NCBI GenBank assembly: GCA_003151435.1
Contig: PLXP01000211.1
Location: 1 to 60,066 of the forward strand
From: Acidobacteriaceae bacterium
Lineage (GTDB): Bacteria > Acidobacteriota > Terriglobia > Terriglobales > Acidobacteriaceae
Reading direction: 5' to 3'
Length of the DNA stretch: 60,066 nucleotides
The notes under the pieces were generated by a model. That model was not told the origin of the DNA, ran no database searches, and saw only the letters and a program-made list of their open reading frames with translations. Positions 9,606 to 19,397 of this stretch are shown here, piece after piece (position 1 is the stretch's first letter; every line of letters begins with the position of its first letter). A program made the position numbers and the translations under genes.

Positions 9606-12600
9606 ATGAACAAGATTTTTCGCACAGCCTTCGTGCTGGCGCTATTCGCCTGCGCGAATTTTCTGCTCGTTGCGCCGGCGCGTGCGCAATCGATCTACGG
9701 ATCGATTTTCGGCACAGTGACGGACAAGAGCGGCGCTGCTGTACCAGGCGCCACGATCACGGTGACGGACGAGGCCAAAGGCACCGTCGTTACTGCCACA
9801 TCGAACGCTTCCGGCGACTACAGCGTTCCTCACCTCATTCCAGACGTTTACGACATCAAGGTCACATTCAAGGGTTTTAAGTCTTTTGAGACCAAGGGCG
9901 TTGAAGTATCCGCTGACGCTGCCCCTCGCATTGATCCCACCATGGACATTGGAGGAAGCACTGAAACCGTTGAAGTGAACGCGGACCAGCAGCCGGAATT
10001 GAAAACCGACCGCGCCGATGTTTCCACGGTATTCGACCAGCAGCAGATTTCCAGCCTGCCCGTTGGCGACCAGAACTTCACCAACCTGCAACTGTTGCTA
10101 CCGGGCGCTCAGAAGCTCGGCTGGTCCCACGCGGCCGATGAAAATCCGCAGGCGTCTCAGCAGATCCAGGTCGATGGACAGGCCTTTGGCGGTACCGCCT
10201 TTGAACTGGACGGCACCGATAACCAGGATCCCATCCTCGGCATTATCGTCATTAACCCGGCCATGGACTCGGTGACCGAAACCAAGATCACCACCCAGAA
10301 CTTCGATGCCGAACTGGGCAAGGCTGTCTCCGCGGTGGTGACCGCCCAGACCCGTTCAGGCACCAACACGTTCCACGGCAGCGCGTATGACTTCCGCACA
10401 GGAAACGCCAACCAGGCCCGCGATCCATTTACTTCTGAAACAACGGGCACATACAACTCTGTTACCAATCCCAACGGCTTGCCTGCCGGACTGAAGAACC
10501 GCTTCGGCGGATCGATCGGTGGAAGAGTCATCCGGGACAAGGCCTTCTTCTTCGGCAACTATGAGGGGCAGCGGCAAAAGGTCGGTACCTCGGCCGGGGC
10601 TACAGTGCCCACCGCACAACTGATCAGCACCTGCCTTGGTTCCTCAGTGGGCCCTTCCGGTATCAAGGGTTGCGACTTCAGTGAGTACGCAGCGGCCTAT
10701 GCGACTAAGTTGGCCGGTGATCAAATGATCACCGACAACCTCGACACAAACGCGACCCACCGGGCAGCGTTCCAGGCCAACGTCGTTCCCATCGACATGG
10801 TCTCTCCGCAGGCGCAAGCCTTGTTGACGCTCATGCAGCCTTACGCCCCTAACGTGGGTGGCGCCGGCGCAGTCGAAAACAACTACTCCGGAAACGGGAC
10901 TGGTCTGTTCAACAGCAACCAATGGACCGTTCGCGGCGACTATACGCTGAACGAAAAGATGCACGCGTTTGCGCGCTTCTCGCGCTTCTGGGACACTCTG
11001 TCGGGCAAGGTGCTGTTCGGCGCGGCGGGTGGTCCGGGCTTCGGCATCGGTGGTTACGGCGGCAACTCCAATGGCGCCAATGACAGCCTGGCATCGGGCA
11101 TGGATATCGCCCTCAGCCCCAAGCTGCTCACCGACTTCCGCCTCGCCTACTACCGGTACAACGTCATCGATTCGAAGTATGACGCAGGTACCCCGTTTGC
11201 CACCCAGCTCGGCATTCCTGGAATCAACACCGGAAACTCCTTCACATCGGGAGCGCCGGGGTTTGAAATCAATGCCCCATTCAACGGCAACACCTCACTC
11301 ATCGGCGGCGGCCTGGGCATCAACCGTTGCAACTGCCCGCTGACCGAACGCGAAGATCAGTTCCAGATCGTGAACAACTGGACCAAGATCATGGGCAACC
11401 ACTCCCTCAAGGTGGGTGTCGACCTTCGCTACGGCCGCAACCTGCGCGTGCCTTCTGACACAGATCGCGCCGGACAGATGAACTTCCAAACCGGCCCGAC
11501 TTCGAATGGCGGGTCGAACGGACTTGGATGGGCCACCCTTGCTCTCGGTGAAGTGCCCAGCTTCGGCCGCTACGTCTCCACGTCGACAAACGCCAAGGAG
11601 TTCCAGAAACGCACCTTCTTCTACGGCCAGGACACGTGGCGCGTAACCCATAACCTCACCCTGAACCTCGGCCTCCGCTGGGAGCTGTACTTCCCAGAGG
11701 CGGTTAACGCCACCGGCAACGGCTCTCTGATGAACCTGGCCGACGGCTACATGCACGTGGCCGGAGTCGGCGGAATCGGCTCCAACATGGGCTGGGGCAT
11801 CGAAATGAAGAAGCAGTTCGCGCCTCGCATTGGCCTCACCTACCAACTCGACGAGAAGACCGTGATTCGCACCGGCTACGGACGCAGCTTTGATACCGGC
11901 GTCTTCGGCTCAATCTTCGGCCACGTCGTCACTCAGAATCTGCCGGTCCTGGCCAACCAGCAGCTCAACGAGCCCGGCGGCAGCGTTGCCTCTGAGTTCA
12001 CCCTGGCACAGGGACCGCCCGCGTTTGTCTTCCCGTCAGTTCCGTCAAACGGCCTCCTCCCGGCGCAAGGGTACAGTGTTAGCCCCAAGTCCCGGCCAAA
12101 CCCGCTTCACTTCCCAACCATCGATGCCTGGAACCTGAGCATACAGCGTGCCCTCACGCCAACTCTGACGCTGACGATTGCATATGTTGGCAACAAAGGA
12201 ACGCACACCCTGGGCGACGGCGACAACAACAACACCAACCCCAACGAAGCCGCGTTAGTGCTGCCCGGTTCCCAAACCGTGACGGGACAGACGATGAATT
12301 GGGATCCGGCCGGACCGAGCGGATACGACTCAAACGGAAACATCGTGCCACTTCCTGCCGGCTATACGGGCGGGGTTTCCAACGGCAACCTCCTGCAGCG
12401 CTACTACGGCGGCTCGCTGGCGGCCTGCAAAGACCCCAACTACATCGGTACCGCGGTTTTGGGCAAGCCGGCGTCGGCTGGCGGCTACAACGAAACCAGT
12501 CTCCAACCAGGGATGTGCGGCTGGACGCAGAGTGTCACCGCGTACAGCGGCGATCTGAACACTGAATTCGACGCTCTGCAAATCACCCTTGCCAAACAGT

Positions 12601-13310
12601 TCTCCAAGGGCTTTGCGATGACCGGCAACTATCAGTGGGCCAGCGCATTCGATGACAACGGCGGCTACTCCACGTGGAACAAGCAGGTCGTCCATATGCG
12701 CGATAGCAACGTACGCGACCAGCAACTTGTCGTGTACGGCAGCTACGATCTCCCCTTCGGCAAAGGAAAGCAGTATGCCGCAGGCGTCAACCACGCAACC
12801 GACCTGCTCATCGGCGGGTGGCAGTTGAGCACCGTGCTCAATTGGTCCGGTGGTCTGCCGTTCACCGTCGGGTACAGCAACTTCGGTGGAAACCAGGACT
12901 GCAACCATAACGTTGGCGGAACCTCGGCGCCTTGCCGCCCGAATGCCAACGGCAGTTTGAGGACCAGTCTCACGAGCTTTAACGCGTCCAGCAAGACACG
13001 GACCTACTGGACCGCTCAGCCCAAGTCGGGCGGTGTCTTCTCGTTCCCGGGCCTCGACAAAATCGGCAATGCGGGCGCCAACACGTACTTTGGACCCAAA
13101 TTCTTCAACGACGATCTTGCCATTACCAAGGCCTTTACCATCCATGAGAACATCGCCACCAGCTTCCGAGCGGATGCTTTCAACGCGTTCAACCACATCA
13201 ACCCAGCCAATCCGAACAACGGCGACGTCTTCGGTACTGGCCCCATCAGTGGCCAGGCTCCCGGCGCAAACACTCGTTACTTGGAATTCGCGCTTCGCGT
13301 ACAGTTCTAA
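9606..13310 (+). CDS. Oar-like TonB-dependent receptor with N-terminal carboxypeptidase regulatory-like domain
   Basis: 1234 aa; signal peptide; SIYGSIFGTVTDKSGAAVPGATITVTDEAKGTVVTATSNASGDYSVPHLIPDVYDIKV; plug region ISSLPVGDQNFTNLQLLLPG; C-terminal YLEFALRVQF. Confidence 0.92.
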   Translation: MNKIFRTAFVLALFACANFLLVAPARAQSIYGSIFGTVTDKSGAAVPGATITVTDEAKGTVVTATSNASGDYSVPHLIPDVYDIKVTFKGFKSFETKGVEVSADAAPRIDPTMDIGGSTETVEVNADQQPELKTDRADVSTVFDQQQISSLPVGDQNFTNLQLLLPGAQKLGWSHAADENPQASQQIQVDGQAFGGTAFELDGTDNQDPILGIIVINPAMDSVTETKITTQNFDAELGKAVSAVVTAQTRSGTNTFHGSAYDFRTGNANQARDPFTSETTGTYNSVTNPNGLPAGLKNRFGGSIGGRVIRDKAFFFGNYEGQRQKVGTSAGATVPTAQLISTCLGSSVGPSGIKGCDFSEYAAAYATKLAGDQMITDNLDTNATHRAAFQANVVPIDMVSPQAQALLTLMQPYAPNVGGAGAVENNYSGNGTGLFNSNQWTVRGDYTLNEKMHAFARFSRFWDTLSGKVLFGAAGGPGFGIGGYGGNSNGANDSLASGMDIALSPKLLTDFRLAYYRYNVIDSKYDAGTPFATQLGIPGINTGNSFTSGAPGFEINAPFNGNTSLIGGGLGINRCNCPLTEREDQFQIVNNWTKIMGNHSLKVGVDLRYGRNLRVPSDTDRAGQMNFQTGPTSNGGSNGLGWATLALGEVPSFGRYVSTSTNAKEFQKRTFFYGQDTWRVTHNLTLNLGLRWELYFPEAVNATGNGSLMNLADGYMHVAGVGGIGSNMGWGIEMKKQFAPRIGLTYQLDEKTVIRTGYGRSFDTGVFGSIFGHVVTQNLPVLANQQLNEPGGSVASEFTLAQGPPAFVFPSVPSNGLLPAQGYSVSPKSRPNPLHFPTIDAWNLSIQRALTPTLTLTIAYVGNKGTHTLGDGDNNNTNPNEAALVLPGSQTVTGQTMNWDPAGPSGYDSNGNIVPLPAGYTGGVSNGNLLQRYYGGSLAACKDPNYIGTAVLGKPASAGGYNETSLQPGMCGWTQSVTAYSGDLNTEFDALQITLAKQFSKGFAMTGNYQWASAFDDNGGYSTWNKQVVHMRDSNVRDQQLVVYGSYDLPFGKGKQYAAGVNHATDLLIGGWQLSTVLNWSGGLPFTVGYSNFGGNQDCNHNVGGTSAPCRPNANGSLRTSLTSFNASSKTRTYWTAQPKSGGVFSFPGLDKIGNAGANTYFGPKFFNDDLAITKAFTIHENIATSFRADAFNAFNHINPANPNNGDVFGTGPISGQAPGANTRYLEFALRVQF

Positions 13311-13337
13311 TTCCGCGAAGGAGCCGCAATACACCTC

Positions 13338-13366
13338 GAGGGGAGCTTCGGCTCCCCTCTTTGTTT
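13338..13366 (+). terminator. Intrinsic terminator after the TonB-dependent receptor gene
   Basis: GAGGGGAGC-TTCG-GCTCCCCTC: perfect 9-bp stem with UUCG tetraloop, followed by TTTGTTT. Confidence 0.9.
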
Positions 13367-13465
13367 GAAACGTTTGAAACCACGCCTCTGCCAGCGGCTC
13401 TGACCCGCTGCTTGGCTGGAACTCCGCCTTCGACTGGAACTACACTGCAAGACAGGTCTCAAAAA

Positions 13466-14506
13466 ATGCACCGCATTTTAGTTACCGCGCTTTTACTCAT
13501 CACTCTTCACCTCTCGTGCGGCGCTCAAACGCTGGAACCCGGAAGTCCATCTCCCGGCGATGCTGTTCCTCCCCTTGAAAACGCCCGCAGCCTGGCCGCC
13601 AAGGGCCGTCTGGCGCAGGCAATGGCGGTGCTGGATCCGCTCGCTGCGCAAGCCCCCGAGCTGGCCGGGGTCGAGCGCCTCAGGGGAGTCATTTTGTACC
13701 AGAAGGACCAGCTCGCCGAGGCGGCAGAGGCCTTCACCAAGGCGTCGACGCAGGATCCCAACGATCGCGAGTCGATCGAAATGCACGGCGTGACCGTTTT
13801 TCGGCTGGGGCGCCCGCGTGAAGCCATTCCCCTCCTTGAGCAGGCGCATGCCGCCGTGGAGAGCGCGAACATTGAGCCTCAGTATGTCCTAGGCCTTTGC
13901 TATGCCGACGTGGAGCGATACGACGACGCGCGTCACGCCTTTGCCGCACAGTACGGATTCGCCGGCGACTCCGCCGAAGCGTATCTCCTCGCCGGCCGTC
14001 TCTTTCTGCGCCGGGAGTTGCGCGATCAGGCTACTGTGCAGGCCAATAAGGCGCTCGCGATCAACCCCTCGCTGCCGCTGGCGCACGAGCTGTTGGGAGA
14101 GGCCGAGTTGGCCAGGGGAGATGTTCCCTCTGCCATCAAGGAACTGGAAGCCGAACGAAAAATCAATCCGCTGGATGGAGACCTTTACGATCGCCTCGGC
14201 GACGCCTATCTGCGCAGCGGCCAATATACCGAAGCCCGGCAGGCCCTGAATCGTGCGGTGCTGCTGGAACCGAGTGCGACGGGCCCCTACATCCTTCTCG
14301 GCCAGACTTTTCTAAAGCTCAAGCAGCCCATTCAGGCGCTTCACTATCTCGATCGTGCCGAGAAAATGGACCCTTCGAACTACATTACCCACAACTTGCT
14401 CGGCCAGGCTTATAAGGCGACGGGCGAGTTGGCTGAGGCGAACCGGCAGTTTCGGATGGTCGTGGAACTCCAGCACCAGGCTGAGCCCAAGCCTGCCGGG
14501 AAGTAA
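13466..14506 (+). CDS. Tetratricopeptide repeat protein, secreted
   Basis: Signal peptide MHRILVTALLLITLHLSCGAQ; repeats such as GDLYDRLGDAYLRSGQYTEARQALNRAVLLEPSATGPYILLGQTFLKLKQPIQALHYLDRAEKMDP. Confidence 0.88.
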   Translation: MHRILVTALLLITLHLSCGAQTLEPGSPSPGDAVPPLENARSLAAKGRLAQAMAVLDPLAAQAPELAGVERLRGVILYQKDQLAEAAEAFTKASTQDPNDRESIEMHGVTVFRLGRPREAIPLLEQAHAAVESANIEPQYVLGLCYADVERYDDARHAFAAQYGFAGDSAEAYLLAGRLFLRRELRDQATVQANKALAINPSLPLAHELLGEAELARGDVPSAIKELEAERKINPLDGDLYDRLGDAYLRSGQYTEARQALNRAVLLEPSATGPYILLGQTFLKLKQPIQALHYLDRAEKMDPSNYITHNLLGQAYKATGELAEANRQFRMVVELQHQAEPKPAGK

Positions 14507-14509
14507 GCC

Positions 14510-16375
14510 ATGCAATTGAGCCGCATCGTTGTTCTTCCGGCCGCTGCATTGGCCTTCTTGCTGGTTGCATCGCCGCTGGCTGCACAGTCTCAAAAGCCGC
14601 AGAAGCCGGATGCGGTAAAGCAGGCGGACGCCGCATTTCGGGCCGGTCTTGCCGCGCGCCAGGCCGGCCGGCTCGATGCCGCCCGTGAGCAGTTTGCCCT
14701 GGTGGTCCAGTTGGCGCCGCAGATTGCGGAGGGGCGCGAAGCGCTGGGAGCGCTCCTGCTTGAGATGGGCAACCCGGCCGAGGCGATTCCGCAGCTCGAA
14801 GCCGCTGAAAAGCTCAAGCCCAACGACCTTGGCGTCGAAACCAATCTGGCCATGGCGTATTCGCAAGCCGGCCAGGCGGCCAAGGCTATTCCCGTCTTCA
14901 AAGCCGTGCTTCGCCTCTCGAGCCGCCCCAATCAGCTTCCCGTCCCAGCCCTGTTCTACGACGCCTACGCACGCGCCCTAGCCTCCGACGGCAAACAGGC
15001 AGATGCCCTCGATCAGTTCGCCGCGGAAGAAAAGGTGACGGGTCCTCGCGCCGACATCGCCGATGCGGTCGGCACGCTCGACGCACAGCTTGGCAAATGG
15101 GACGATGCGCAGCACGCCTTCGAACGCGCCGTTGCAATCGACCCTGCCTACCAGGGGGCGCGCATCCATCTTGGCATCCTGTTCCGGCAGCAGCACAATA
15201 TCCCTGCCTCGCTGGCGGCGCTGGAGCCTGCCACCCACGGCGATACTCCGGCCCCAGAGGCGCTCCTCGAATATGGCCGCACCCTTGCAGCCGCCGGCCA
15301 GGATGAAACCGCACTCCCCGCCCTTGAAAAAGCCCTCAAGCTCAACCCGCAGCTCACGGGCGCGCCGGCGGAGCTCGCCATGGCCCTCCAGCGGCTGGGC
15401 CGTCAGCAGGAGGCCATTCCGTGGTTTCAAAAAGCGCTTGATGCTGATCCGCGGAATGCCAACGTGCTCACCAACCTGGCGCTGGCGATGACCCTCACTG
15501 GCAAAGCCAAGCAGGCGCTGCCGTTTTTTGACCGGGCGCAGGCTGAACAGCCCAGCAACGCCACCCTGTTCAAGGATCGCGGAGTAGCCCACATCCAACT
15601 CTCCGCGTTCGATGAGGCCATTACCGACTTCCAGGCCGCGCTGGCCATCGATCCAAACGATCCGCAGCTTCACTACGATCTGGGGCTGGCCTACAAGTTC
15701 AAGGACCGGCTTGATGAAGCCGTTGCCGAACTGGCAAAGGCTGGCCAGATGGATCCAGCGCTGGAGGACCCGCCCTACACCCTCGGAATTCTCTACATGC
15801 AGATGGGCAAGCTGGACGACGCGGTCACCGAGCTGAGGAAGGCCGTCGCCCTGCGTCCGGACAATGGCAACGCATGGGCCATTTTGGGTAGCACGCTCAA
15901 GCAGGACTCGCGCCTCGACGAAGCGAGGGAGGCACTCGAGAAGGCCATTCCGTTGCAGCCCGGCCAGCCCGGACCCCGTGTGACGCTGGCAGGTGTTCTC
16001 GCGGAAGAGGCTGGGAACCTGTCATCGCAAGCCGATGCTGCCGACGCGGCCGGTGACCAGGCCAAGGCTGATCAGCTACGCGGCAAGATGAAGGAATTGC
16101 GCGGCAAAGCCGCCGAGTACCGTCGCGAAGGAGCCGACCTTGCACGCAGCGCCGTGAACCGCCAGCGTGCGTCGTTTGCGCTGAACGCCGGAAACCAACT
16201 CATACTGCGCGGCCAGATTGCCGACGCCGTATCCCGCTACCAGGAGTCCATCGCCGCCGACGCCACTTTTGCCGAGCCGCACAGCCAGCTCGCCATCGCG
16301 TACGACCGCCAGGGCCGTGCCCAGGACGCCGCGGCCGAGCGCGCCAAGGCGACAGAACTTGCACCGGCGCAATAG
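14510..16375 (+). CDS. Tetratricopeptide repeat protein, secreted
   Basis: 621 aa; signal peptide; many TPR units, e.g. FDEAITDFQAALAIDPNDPQLHYDLGLAYKFKDRLDEAVAELAKAGQMDP; starts 3 nt after the previous stop. Confidence 0.9.
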   Translation: MQLSRIVVLPAAALAFLLVASPLAAQSQKPQKPDAVKQADAAFRAGLAARQAGRLDAAREQFALVVQLAPQIAEGREALGALLLEMGNPAEAIPQLEAAEKLKPNDLGVETNLAMAYSQAGQAAKAIPVFKAVLRLSSRPNQLPVPALFYDAYARALASDGKQADALDQFAAEEKVTGPRADIADAVGTLDAQLGKWDDAQHAFERAVAIDPAYQGARIHLGILFRQQHNIPASLAALEPATHGDTPAPEALLEYGRTLAAAGQDETALPALEKALKLNPQLTGAPAELAMALQRLGRQQEAIPWFQKALDADPRNANVLTNLALAMTLTGKAKQALPFFDRAQAEQPSNATLFKDRGVAHIQLSAFDEAITDFQAALAIDPNDPQLHYDLGLAYKFKDRLDEAVAELAKAGQMDPALEDPPYTLGILYMQMGKLDDAVTELRKAVALRPDNGNAWAILGSTLKQDSRLDEAREALEKAIPLQPGQPGPRVTLAGVLAEEAGNLSSQADAADAAGDQAKADQLRGKMKELRGKAAEYRREGADLARSAVNRQRASFALNAGNQLILRGQIADAVSRYQESIAADATFAEPHSQLAIAYDRQGRAQDAAAERAKATELAPAQ

Positions 16376-16495
16376 AATTCTCCCTTACCCAGGAAAGGCG
16401 CTGTTGAACGTGTCCTCAAGGGAAGGAGAACCCGCTAACAACGAGTTCGCTTCCGTTCCGGGGGCGCCACGTTGCACAGCAGTTCGGGAGAGGTG

Positions 16496-17569
16496 ATGGA
16501 TCGACGGTCGTTTTTGTACGCAACGGCGCTGGTGGGCGCGCAAGGAGCTGTAGCCACGGCCGCGCGAACGGCGCCCGGCAAGAAAGCCGCGGGGCAACCG
16601 GTGTCGGAAACCGCGGACCGTATCGCGAAAGCCACAGCAGCCGCACTCACCATGCAGCGACGCGACTGGGAGCAGGGCATCTTCGCGCAGGCTCTGCTGG
16701 AGGCGGGTGACAGCGAGCGCGTGATTCTGCTCACCAAGGCGGCAATCGTGCAGCAGACGCCGGATGGCCGCATGGGTGTGGTGAACAACGGTGGGCCAAC
16801 CGATCCCGCGATGGGCGGCGCAGCTTACGCGCAGGCGGCTGAATGGACCGGCGATGGCGAGATGAGTCACGCGGTGAACGAGCTCCTCAACTGGATTCGC
16901 TCCAAGGCGCCACGCAGCGCGGACGGCATTCTCTACCACGTCTTCGGTGCTCCGGAGATGTGGTCGGATGGGTTCAACGGCGCTCCGCCGTTTCTCGCGG
17001 CCATGGGTTTCTACGACGAAGCCCTGGCGCAGATCGAGGGCTTTCGCAAGCGTTTGTGGAGCCCGGATGCAAAGCTGCTGGCGCACATCTGGGATGACGG
17101 CAAGCAGGAACTGAAGGATCCGAACTTCTGGGGCAGCGGCAACGGCTGGGCCGCTGCCGGGCTGGCGCGCGTCATTCGCAGTTTGCCGCGCGACCGCAGC
17201 AAAGATCGTGAGCAGTTGGCCGCCTTTGCGCGGGAGATTATCGACGGCTGCTTCCGGCACCTGCGCCCCGACGGCCTCTTCCATAACGTGGTGGATCAGC
17301 CCGGAACGTTTGTCGAGACGAATCTTGCGCAGATGCTGGCGTTCGCAACGTACGAGGGCGTCACGGGTGGATGGCTTCCGGCCAGCTACAAGACTCCCGC
17401 GGACAAAATGCGTGCTGCGGCTCGCGCGAAGATGGACGCCTACGGATTCGTCCAGGGCGTGTGCGGCGCACCCAATTTCGACCGCGCCGGCACTTCGACT
17501 GAAGGCCAGGCATTCTGCATCCTGATGGAAGCCGCGGGGGCTCGGGGGTACAATCCGCATCGCGTCTGA
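16496..17569 (+). CDS. Glycoside hydrolase family 88/105-type (unsaturated glycuronyl hydrolase-like), signal-bearing
   Basis: MDRRSFLYATALVGAQGAVATAA; MGVVNNGGPTDPAMGGAAYAQAAEW, FWGSGNGWAAAGLARVIRSLP, DGLFHNVVDQPGTFVETNLAQMLAFA. Confidence 0.75.
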   Translation: MDRRSFLYATALVGAQGAVATAARTAPGKKAAGQPVSETADRIAKATAAALTMQRRDWEQGIFAQALLEAGDSERVILLTKAAIVQQTPDGRMGVVNNGGPTDPAMGGAAYAQAAEWTGDGEMSHAVNELLNWIRSKAPRSADGILYHVFGAPEMWSDGFNGAPPFLAAMGFYDEALAQIEGFRKRLWSPDAKLLAHIWDDGKQELKDPNFWGSGNGWAAAGLARVIRSLPRDRSKDREQLAAFAREIIDGCFRHLRPDGLFHNVVDQPGTFVETNLAQMLAFATYEGVTGGWLPASYKTPADKMRAAARAKMDAYGFVQGVCGAPNFDRAGTSTEGQAFCILMEAAGARGYNPHRV

Positions 17570-17706
17570 TTATGGCTGAGGCCGGGGTGTTGGCCGCACT
17601 TCGCAAGCCCGGTTTCCCGCCACCTTGCCCGCGTTTGTGTAAGATGGGAGCGCATTATAAGGGACATCCAAATATGTGCTCAATCCTGTCTTTCAGGACA
17701 CGCAGA

Positions 17707-19269
17707 ATGCCTTTGCGCCTAATCGTTTTCCCAGTGCTCATCGCTGTCGCGCTCACTGGTTCCGCGCTCGCACAAGAGGTGCAGCCTTCCGCGAACGACC
17801 ACATGCCGCCCGTTTCAGCCAAGGTAAACGCGCTTGCCCATCGCGTTCTGCAGGCCGGCGTCAAGATCAATGCCCTTGCCGGAAACGGCACGAAGCCTTG
17901 GCACTTGAAGATCGACTATCAACTTCTGGACACCGGGAACCCCAAGCTTATCAAGGGCGCCGTCGAGGAATGGTATGCCGGCCCTTACCAGTGGCGGCGC
18001 ACCTATACAAGCGTCGATCCGCGGCTGAACGGCTCAGAGTGGAGCGTGTCAAAGACTGAGCAGTATCTGAGCAAACCCGGGCGCGAAATGTTTTCCCACT
18101 ATATGCTCATCTTGCGCGTAACCCGGCCCGTCACTGACCCTCTCTACCAGGCCGCCAACATTCAACCGGACTATGAGATGGACATCAGGCGAGTCAACAC
18201 GGCCGGAATTACTCTGAACTGCGTTTCCGTCGTGAATTCTGCCCGCTACATCGGCCAGACCAATGACTTCACCGACGACCGCGTCAATCCCGAGTGGCTG
18301 TTTCCCACCATGTGCTTCGACAACGACTATCATCTGCGCCTCACCACGAGCTCCGGCACCAATGTTCAGCTCGAAGACGTTCAGCTCTTCCAGGGCCGCG
18401 CTGTGGCCAGAGATGTGAAGGTGATTGACAAGGGGAACCTGATTGCGGAGATGAAGGTCTCGGTGCTCGAAGCGCCTGCAACCGTGGACGCCGCGCTGAT
18501 CAAGCCGCCAAAAGATGCGGTTCCGGAGCCTTACCAGATCGAGCCAGGATTTCCAAAGCCGGAGTCGGTCTATGAGGTTGGAGCCCACGTTCCACTTCGG
18601 GTGGACGGCTTTCCGTATACGGGCGTGCTTCCGGTGCCGATCACGATTCAAAAAGACGGCAGCGTCAAGGTGAGGCACGAGGGAGCTTTCTTCCAATCCG
18701 GCGCTCTGGTCGATGCCATTGCCCTCGCAGTCAACAAGTGGAAGTTCAAACCGTACATCGTCGATGGTCAACCGGTCGAAATTGGCGGAATCGTTGGTTA
18801 CAATCTCGACGAAAAGCCATTCGTTCCTTCCTATGATCGTCCCAAACCTGCGCCGGTCACCAGCAGTCCTGAAGATTACTCCAGCGTTTACGATCCTAAG
18901 CGAGACCCGGCGAAGGACCTGGCTATGGCAGAGACCGCAGCCGCGCAGGCACACAAGCGCATTCTGCTTGAGGTGGGCGGCAACTGGTGCAGTTGGTGCA
19001 AGATTCTGGACAAATTCATCGGCGACCATGGGGATGTGCGGGAATCTCTCCGCGCCAACTTCGTGCTGATGAAGGTCAACACGAGTCCCTCCAATGACAA
19101 TGCCGCGTTTTTGAGCCAGTACCCAGCAATCCCGGGATACCCCTTCCTGTTCGTCCTGGACTCGAACGGCAAGCTGCTGACGGCTCAAAACACAGATCCC
19201 CTGGAGGACGGCAGTGGCTATAGCGCCCATAACGTCAAGGATTTTCTGGCCAAATGGAAGCCGCAATAG
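17707..19269 (+). CDS. Secreted protein combining a TonB C-terminal-like domain and a thioredoxin-fold domain
   Basis: Signal peptide MPLRLIVFPVLIAVALTGSALAQ; VPITIQKDGSVKVRHEGAFFQSGALVDAIALAVNKWKFKPYIVDGQPVEI (TonB-C-like); ILLEVGGNWCSWCKILDKFI..YPAIPGYPFLFVLDSNG (thioredoxin-like). Confidence 0.72.
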   Translation: MPLRLIVFPVLIAVALTGSALAQEVQPSANDHMPPVSAKVNALAHRVLQAGVKINALAGNGTKPWHLKIDYQLLDTGNPKLIKGAVEEWYAGPYQWRRTYTSVDPRLNGSEWSVSKTEQYLSKPGREMFSHYMLILRVTRPVTDPLYQAANIQPDYEMDIRRVNTAGITLNCVSVVNSARYIGQTNDFTDDRVNPEWLFPTMCFDNDYHLRLTTSSGTNVQLEDVQLFQGRAVARDVKVIDKGNLIAEMKVSVLEAPATVDAALIKPPKDAVPEPYQIEPGFPKPESVYEVGAHVPLRVDGFPYTGVLPVPITIQKDGSVKVRHEGAFFQSGALVDAIALAVNKWKFKPYIVDGQPVEIGGIVGYNLDEKPFVPSYDRPKPAPVTSSPEDYSSVYDPKRDPAKDLAMAETAAAQAHKRILLEVGGNWCSWCKILDKFIGDHGDVRESLRANFVLMKVNTSPSNDNAAFLSQYPAIPGYPFLFVLDSNGKLLTAQNTDPLEDGSGYSAHNVKDFLAKWKPQ

Positions 19270-19397
19270 CAGGCCCCGAGTAAAGCCGTCCCCGATCATC
19301 CTGGCTGCTTGTGCGCGGCAGTGCGCTACCCTGCGCGCCGCCGGCAACCGCCATCCAAGCCCAGGTTTTATATGATTGATATCGGTGACGAACAACT

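Noticed and set aside
12330-13334. 334-aa minus-strand ORF antisense to the TonB-dependent receptor gene
   Set aside because: Shadow ORF; the plus frame has clear receptor features.
18049-19395. 448-aa minus-strand ORF antisense to the TonB-C/thioredoxin gene
   Set aside because: Shadow ORF without a signal peptide or motif; plus frame has signal peptide and CxxC domain.
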